A DNA stretch of 9,036 nt from JBBDIK01 sp964640385 (lineage in GTDB: Bacteria; Actinomycetota; UBA4738; JBBDHU01): NCBI GenBank assembly GCA_964640385.1, contig CAZXFL010000046.1, positions 1-9,036 of the forward strand, in the 5' to 3' direction. This document shows positions 5,759 through 9,036 of the stretch, in pieces. The notes beneath the pieces were generated by a model, which did no database searches, was not told where the DNA came from, and saw nothing but the letters and a program-made list of their open reading frames with translations. Position 1 is the first letter of the stretch; every line of letters starts with the position of its first letter. The position numbers were made by a program, and so were the translations under genes.

Positions 5759-5778
5759 CGAGGCTCTCCGAAGTTGGT
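5759..5778. repeat. Direct repeat copy 2, overlapping the tRNA-Tyr 3' end
   Basis: This is the partner of the repeat at 5507-5524. Its last four bases are the complement of the discriminator and CCA of tRNA-Tyr. The placement is typical of integration or recombination sites at tRNA 3' ends, but no integrase is seen in the window. Confidence 0.5.
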
Positions 5779-5859
5779 GGGAGGAGGAGGATTCGAACCT
5801 CCGTAGGCTACGCCGGCGATTTTACAGACCGCTCCCTTTGGCCGCTCGGGCATCCTCCC
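5775..5859 (-). tRNA. tRNA-Tyr (GTA)
   Basis: An 85-base class II tRNA reads on the minus strand. Acceptor arms are GGGAGGA and TCCTCCC, the discriminator is A, and CCA is encoded. The anticodon stem GCGGT/ATCGC closes loop CTGTAAA, giving anticodon GTA. It has the long variable arm of bacterial tRNA-Tyr, and the T arm is GGAGG-TTCGAAT-CCTCC. It is divergent from yajQ, and the 49-base gap must serve both promoters. Confidence 0.96.
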
Positions 5860-5894
5860 GGTCCGCGGGGCGTCGCAACGCTCCGCCGCGCCGA

Positions 5895-5900
5895 TAAGAT
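5895..5900 (+). promoter_or_regulatory. Likely -10 box of yajQ, near-leaderless start
   Basis: TAAGAT ends eight bases before the yajQ ATG, so transcription would start at about 5907-5909, giving a leader of zero to two bases. This fits the absence of a Shine-Dalgarno. The -35 region is weak (gtcgca at 5872-5877). On the other strand TAATCT (5903-5898) overlaps it and might serve tRNA-Tyr. Confidence 0.4.
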
Positions 5901-5908
5901 TAGCAACC

Positions 5909-6406
5909 ATGGCGAAGGATCAGTTCTCATTCGACGTCGTTTCCGAGGTAGACATGATGGAGGTCGCCAATGCCCTCGACCAGGCACGCCGTGAGGTCTC
6001 GACCCGGTTCGACTTCAAGAACACCGGGACCGAGATCAAGCAGGAGGAGACCAAGATCGAGGTCCACTCGGCCACCGAAGACCGCCTCAAGGCAGCCGTG
6101 GATGTCATCAAAGACAAGATGGTCAAGCGTGGGGTCTCGCTGAAGGCTCTGACCGAAGGCGCCATCGAGGACGCCGCCAAGGGCACTTCCCGGACGACCC
6201 TGACGCTGTCGAACGGCATCACCGACGAGAAGGCCAAGACGCTGGTCAAGTTCATCAAGGGCCTCAACGTCAAGGTCCAGAGCGCGATCCAGGGCGAACA
6301 GATCCGCGTCAGTGGGAAGAAGAAGGACGCCCTGCAGGCCGTGATCTCCGCGCTCAAGGAACAGGACTTCGGTCTGCCGCTGCAGTTCGTGAACATGCGC
6401 CCCTGA
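5909..6406 (+). CDS. yajQ: YajQ family nucleotide-binding protein (DUF520)
   Basis: This 165-residue protein is full length for the family. It starts FSFDVVSEVDMMEVANALDQ and has the conserved STRFDFKNT at about 31-39, then a second ferredoxin-like subdomain ending DFGLPLQFVNMRP. YajQ proteins bind nucleotides; some proteobacterial members bind cyclic di-GMP and act through a transcription factor. Whether this one does is unknown. The protein is cytosolic, with no signal peptide or membrane segment. It lies next to tRNA-Tyr and converges on nuoN with a 15-base gap. The ATG at 5909 is supported by the conserved N-terminus despite no Shine-Dalgarno. Confidence 0.95.
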   Translation: MAKDQFSFDVVSEVDMMEVANALDQARREVSTRFDFKNTGTEIKQEETKIEVHSATEDRLKAAVDVIKDKMVKRGVSLKALTEGAIEDAAKGTSRTTLTLSNGITDEKAKTLVKFIKGLNVKVQSAIQGEQIRVSGKKKDALQAVISALKEQDFGLPLQFVNMRP

Positions 6407-6421
6407 GAGGGCCCGCGGCAC

Positions 6422-7885
6422 CTACGGGAGCGCGAGCGTCGCGTCCTGCGGAAGGCTCGTGAGCAGCGCCGGCAGCAGGCCGAGGATCAGGATGAGCGCC
6501 GCGGACACCGTGACGACGGCCCCGAGCAGGACCGGCACCCGGATGCGATGCCGGACCTCGCCCTCCACGAAGATCATCTGCTTCACGACCGCGAAGTAGT
6601 ACCCGACGCTGATGACCGAGTTCACCACCATGAATCCGGCGAGCCACGGCCCCATCCCGCCGCGCTGGATCGCGGCGAAGAACACCGCGAACTTCGCCCA
6701 GAATCCGGCGGTTGGCGGTACTCCCGCGAGCGAGATCATGAACACGGTCATCGCTACCGCGATGGCCGGCGCCCGCTTGATGAGTCCCGCGTAGTCCGTG
6801 AGGAACGAACCCGGCTGCTCTCGGGACATCAGGATCACGACCGCGAACGCGCCGAGATTCATGATCGCGTAGATCAGGATATAGGTCGCCGCCGAGGCGA
6901 AGGCCGCTGCGTTCTGCTCTGGTGTCCCCCCGGCCAGCGCGAAGGGCAGCAGCATGTACCCGGCCTGCGCGATGCTGGAATACGCAAGCAGCCGCACGAT
7001 CTGGGTCTGCTTGAGCGCTACCAGGTTCCCGAGCGTCATCGTCGCTATCGACAGGACCGCGAAGATCGGGGCCCAGAAGCTGGCCTGATGGATGAACCCG
7101 ACGAACATCAGCACCAGCAGGCCGACGAACCCGGCGGCCTTGGACGCCACCGACAGGAACGCGGCCACCGGGACCGGCGAGCCCTCATAGGTGTCCGGGG
7201 CCCAGAAATGGAACGGCACCGCCGAGACCTTGAACGCGAACCCGCCGACGACGAACACGATCGCGGCCAGCGCCAGCGGCTGCTGTCCCGCTGGCCCCCC
7301 GAGCTTCTGCGCGATCGTCTCCAGGTTCAGCGAACCCGTGAGCCCGTAGATCAGACTCATGCCATAGAGCATGATCGTCGACGAGAGCACGCCGATCACG
7401 AAGAACTTCAGCCCCGCCTCGTTCGACCTCGGGTCCTTCTTCTTGAACGCCGCCATCAGGAAGCCCGGCACCGACACCAGCTCGATCGCGATGAACAGCA
7501 TCAGCAGGTCGCGGACCGACGGCATCAGCATGCAGCCCAGGAACGCCGTCAGCAGCAGGAAGTAGTACTCGCCCTGGTAGAAGTCGCCGTCCCGAAGGTA
7601 CCCGTACGACAGCAGCAGCACGACGAACGCCACGATCAGGAAGAACCCCTTGAACAGCAGCGCGAACGGGTCCACGACGTAGGCACCGTCGAAGGTCGTC
7701 GCGTCGGTCCCGATCAACGTGAGCAGCGCGACGAACGACGCGAGCACGCCGATCGCCGACAGCGGCATCGCGAGAAACTTGCGCTGGTCCCGAAGGAACA
7801 GGTCGACGACCAGCACCACCAGGATCGTGACCGAGAGGATGACCTCCGGCAGGATCAGGTGCAGATCGATGGACGGTTGCTGCAT
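6422..7885 (-). CDS. nuoN: NADH-quinone oxidoreductase subunit N
   Basis: This 487-residue integral membrane protein is one of the antiporter-like, proton-pumping subunits of respiratory complex I. It is full length with about 14 hydrophobic helices. Charged residues of the proton path are in place: Glu135 (FIAIELVSVP), Lys219 (GGFAFKVSAVPFHFWAPD), Lys249 (VASKAAGF) and Lys398 (GFWAKFAVF), matching E. coli NuoN Glu133, Lys217, Lys247 and Lys395. The ATG at 7885 has GAGGA six bases upstream, which overlaps the nuoM stop region. The nine-base gap shows tight operon coupling. nuoN is the last nuo gene here, as is usual, and no terminator is visible before the converging yajQ. Confidence 0.97.
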   Translation of the reverse strand: MQQPSIDLHLILPEVILSVTILVVLVVDLFLRDQRKFLAMPLSAIGVLASFVALLTLIGTDATTFDGAYVVDPFALLFKGFFLIVAFVVLLLSYGYLRDGDFYQGEYYFLLLTAFLGCMLMPSVRDLLMLFIAIELVSVPGFLMAAFKKKDPRSNEAGLKFFVIGVLSSTIMLYGMSLIYGLTGSLNLETIAQKLGGPAGQQPLALAAIVFVVGGFAFKVSAVPFHFWAPDTYEGSPVPVAAFLSVASKAAGFVGLLVLMFVGFIHQASFWAPIFAVLSIATMTLGNLVALKQTQIVRLLAYSSIAQAGYMLLPFALAGGTPEQNAAAFASAATYILIYAIMNLGAFAVVILMSREQPGSFLTDYAGLIKRAPAIAVAMTVFMISLAGVPPTAGFWAKFAVFFAAIQRGGMGPWLAGFMVVNSVISVGYYFAVVKQMIFVEGEVRHRIRVPVLLGAVVTVSAALILILGLLPALLTSLPQDATLALP

Positions 7886-7894
7886 CTCAGTTCC

Positions 7895-9036
7895 TCACTT
7901 GAACAGGGAGAACAGGCTGGAAACGGCTTCGTTCGTGACCCCCAGGATTAGCTTCGGGAACAGGCCCAGGATCAGCGTCGCCGCCAGCAACGGCAGCCAC
8001 GCAACCCACTCCACCGGCAGGACGTCGCTGAAGCGCTTCTCGGACCAGCGGTCGGGTAGCACGCCCATGTTCACCCGCTGCAACATCCACAGGAAGTACC
8101 CGGCCGTGAGCAGCGTCCCGATGCCGCCCGCCACCATGAGCCAGCGGAACAGGCCGACGGACAGCCCCGGCGCAGGGTTGAACGCCGACAGGAGCGCCAT
8201 CACCTCGCCCCAGAAACCGGCGAGGCCCGGCAACCCCAGCGACGCGATCGCGACGAACGCGAACACCCCGCCCAGGTACGGCATCTTCTGCGACATCCCG
8301 CCGCCGATCTGCGCGATCTCGCGCGTGTGGTAGCGGTCGTAGATCGAGCCGACGCAGAAGAACAGCATGCCGGTGATGATCCCGTGCGCCACCATCCCGA
8401 AGATGGCGGCGTTGATCCCGATCTCGGTCAGCGTCGCGATGCCCAACATCACGAACCCCATGTGGCCCACCGACGAGAATGCGATCAACCGTTTCAGGTC
8501 CTTCTGCGCCAGACACGCGAGCGCCGCATAGATGATCGCGATGACGGCCAGGATCCCGATGAGCGGCGCGTAGACCTTGGCCCCGTCGGGAAGGACGGGC
8601 AGCGCGATCCGCACGAACCCGTACGTGCCCATCTTCAGCATGATCCCCGCCAACAGGACCGAGCCGATCGTCGGCGCCTCGGTGTGGGCATCGGGAAGCC
8701 AGGTGTGGAACGGCCACATCGGCACCTTGATCGCGAACCCGAGCATGATCCCGCCGAAGGCGATCAGCTGGAACGCGTGCCCGAAGGCTCCGTCCGCCCC
8801 GAGCCTCGTCAGATCCACGATGTCCCACGTGTGCGGCCCCGGCGACGCGAAGTACAGACCCAGGAACGCCAGCAGCATGAAGACCGATCCGAACAACGTG
8901 TACAGGAAGAACTTGATCGACGCGTACTGGCGGTTCGCGCTACCCCACACCGCGATCAGGAAGTACATCGGGACCAGGACCAGCTCCCAGAAGACGAAGA
9001 ACAGGATCAGGTCGAACGCGATGAACGTGCCGGCCA
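7895..9036 (-). CDS. nuoM: NADH-quinone oxidoreductase subunit M (partial, N-terminus outside)
   Basis: About 380 C-terminal residues of NuoM are visible, running off the window edge; roughly the first 120 are missing. NuoM is an antiporter-like proton-pumping subunit of complex I. The visible part begins AGTFIAFDLILFFVFWELVL, with the conserved Glu of the WELVLVP helix at visible residue 17. It contains the Lys in GFAIKVPMWPFHTWLPDAH and the conserved histidines of the following helices. It ends SLFSLFK just before nuoN. An apparent ATG at 8968 is internal, because homology continues upstream to the edge. Confidence 0.96.
   Translation of the reverse strand, partial: AGTFIAFDLILFFVFWELVLVPMYFLIAVWGSANRQYASIKFFLYTLFGSVFMLLAFLGLYFASPGPHTWDIVDLTRLGADGAFGHAFQLIAFGGIMLGFAIKVPMWPFHTWLPDAHTEAPTIGSVLLAGIMLKMGTYGFVRIALPVLPDGAKVYAPLIGILAVIAIIYAALACLAQKDLKRLIAFSSVGHMGFVMLGIATLTEIGINAAIFGMVAHGIITGMLFFCVGSIYDRYHTREIAQIGGGMSQKMPYLGGVFAFVAIASLGLPGLAGFWGEVMALLSAFNPAPGLSVGLFRWLMVAGGIGTLLTAGYFLWMLQRVNMGVLPDRWSEKRFSDVLPVEWVAWLPLLAATLILGLFPKLILGVTNEAVSSLFSLFK

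Larger units (their letters stand above)
5341..5774. other. Stretch between hairpin and tRNA-Tyr with no intact gene
   Basis: No intact gene is seen here. It holds two remnants listed separately: the leftward C-terminal fragment (5364-5546) and the rightward iminopeptidase fragment (5531-5749). They meet at about 5531-5546, with the repeat pair around the latter. Short open frames with starts in this stretch are antisense or out of frame to these remnants. Confidence 0.6.

Noticed and set aside
6548..7951. 467-residue plus-strand frame antisense to nuoN
   Set aside because: Its composition (Arg, His, Gln and Asp runs) is typical of the complement of a GC-rich membrane protein. nuoN is unmistakable on the other strand.
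7887..8828. 313-residue minus-strand frame overlapping nuoM
   Set aside because: It is an Arg-rich shadow in another frame of the same strand; nuoM is clear.
1..9036. CRISPR array, transposase or phage genes
   Set aside because: No regularly spaced repeats and no transposase or integrase motifs were seen. The only repeats are the tRNA-Tyr-flank pair, the propeller blades and the short tuf leader repeat.

Overview
The window is a GC-rich bacterial chromosome segment. The best fit is Actinomycetota: the EF-Tu N-terminus reads MAKKKFERTKPHVNIGT, many starts are GTG or have no leader, GC at third codon positions is high, and tRNA-Tyr, yajQ, nuoM/nuoN, tRNA-Thr, tRNA-Met and tuf lie close together. 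The lineage could be deep-branching. I cannot place it more precisely from sequence alone.

Layout. At 1-296 the minus strand carries tRNA-Thr(GGT), tRNA-Met(CAT) and the first 17 codons of tuf, probably one transcript. At 350-865 (+) is a membrane-anchored DUF192 protein. From 3907 down to 862 (minus) lies a compact RiPP operon of lasso-peptide type: an asparagine-synthetase-like cyclase (C), a 56-residue precursor peptide (A), and an HPr-kinase-like peptide kinase (K). At 4127-5296 (+) is a secreted protein predicted to be a seven-bladed beta-propeller, closed by a strong hairpin at 5310-5340. At 5364-5749 are two gene remnants lying head to head, one of them the C-terminus of a proline iminopeptidase. 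At 5775-5859 (minus) is tRNA-Tyr(GTA), at 5909-6406 (+) yajQ, and from 6422 to the window end (minus) nuoN and the C-terminal part of nuoM.

The main discovery is the lasso-type cluster. The precursor at 1793-1963 has the leader signature YxxPxLxxxGD and a Thr two residues before the predicted cut. The core starts with Gly, has Asp at core position 9 for a nine-residue macrolactam, and ends in Ser. The adjacent HprK-like kinase matches the kinases known to phosphorylate the C-terminal Ser of paeninodin-type lasso peptides. No B1 (PqqD-like recognition) gene, B2 (transglutaminase-like leader peptidase) gene or exporter is visible, so maturation would need proteins encoded elsewhere. The precursor has its own sigma70-like promoter, whose -35 box contains the cyclase stop codon. 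Its predicted start of transcription is the A of the precursor ATG, so the mRNA would be leaderless.

The RiPP operon, the propeller gene and the remnants fill the space between tRNA-Thr and tRNA-Tyr, with housekeeping genes on both sides. This suggests an accessory insertion into a conserved translation/respiration neighbourhood.
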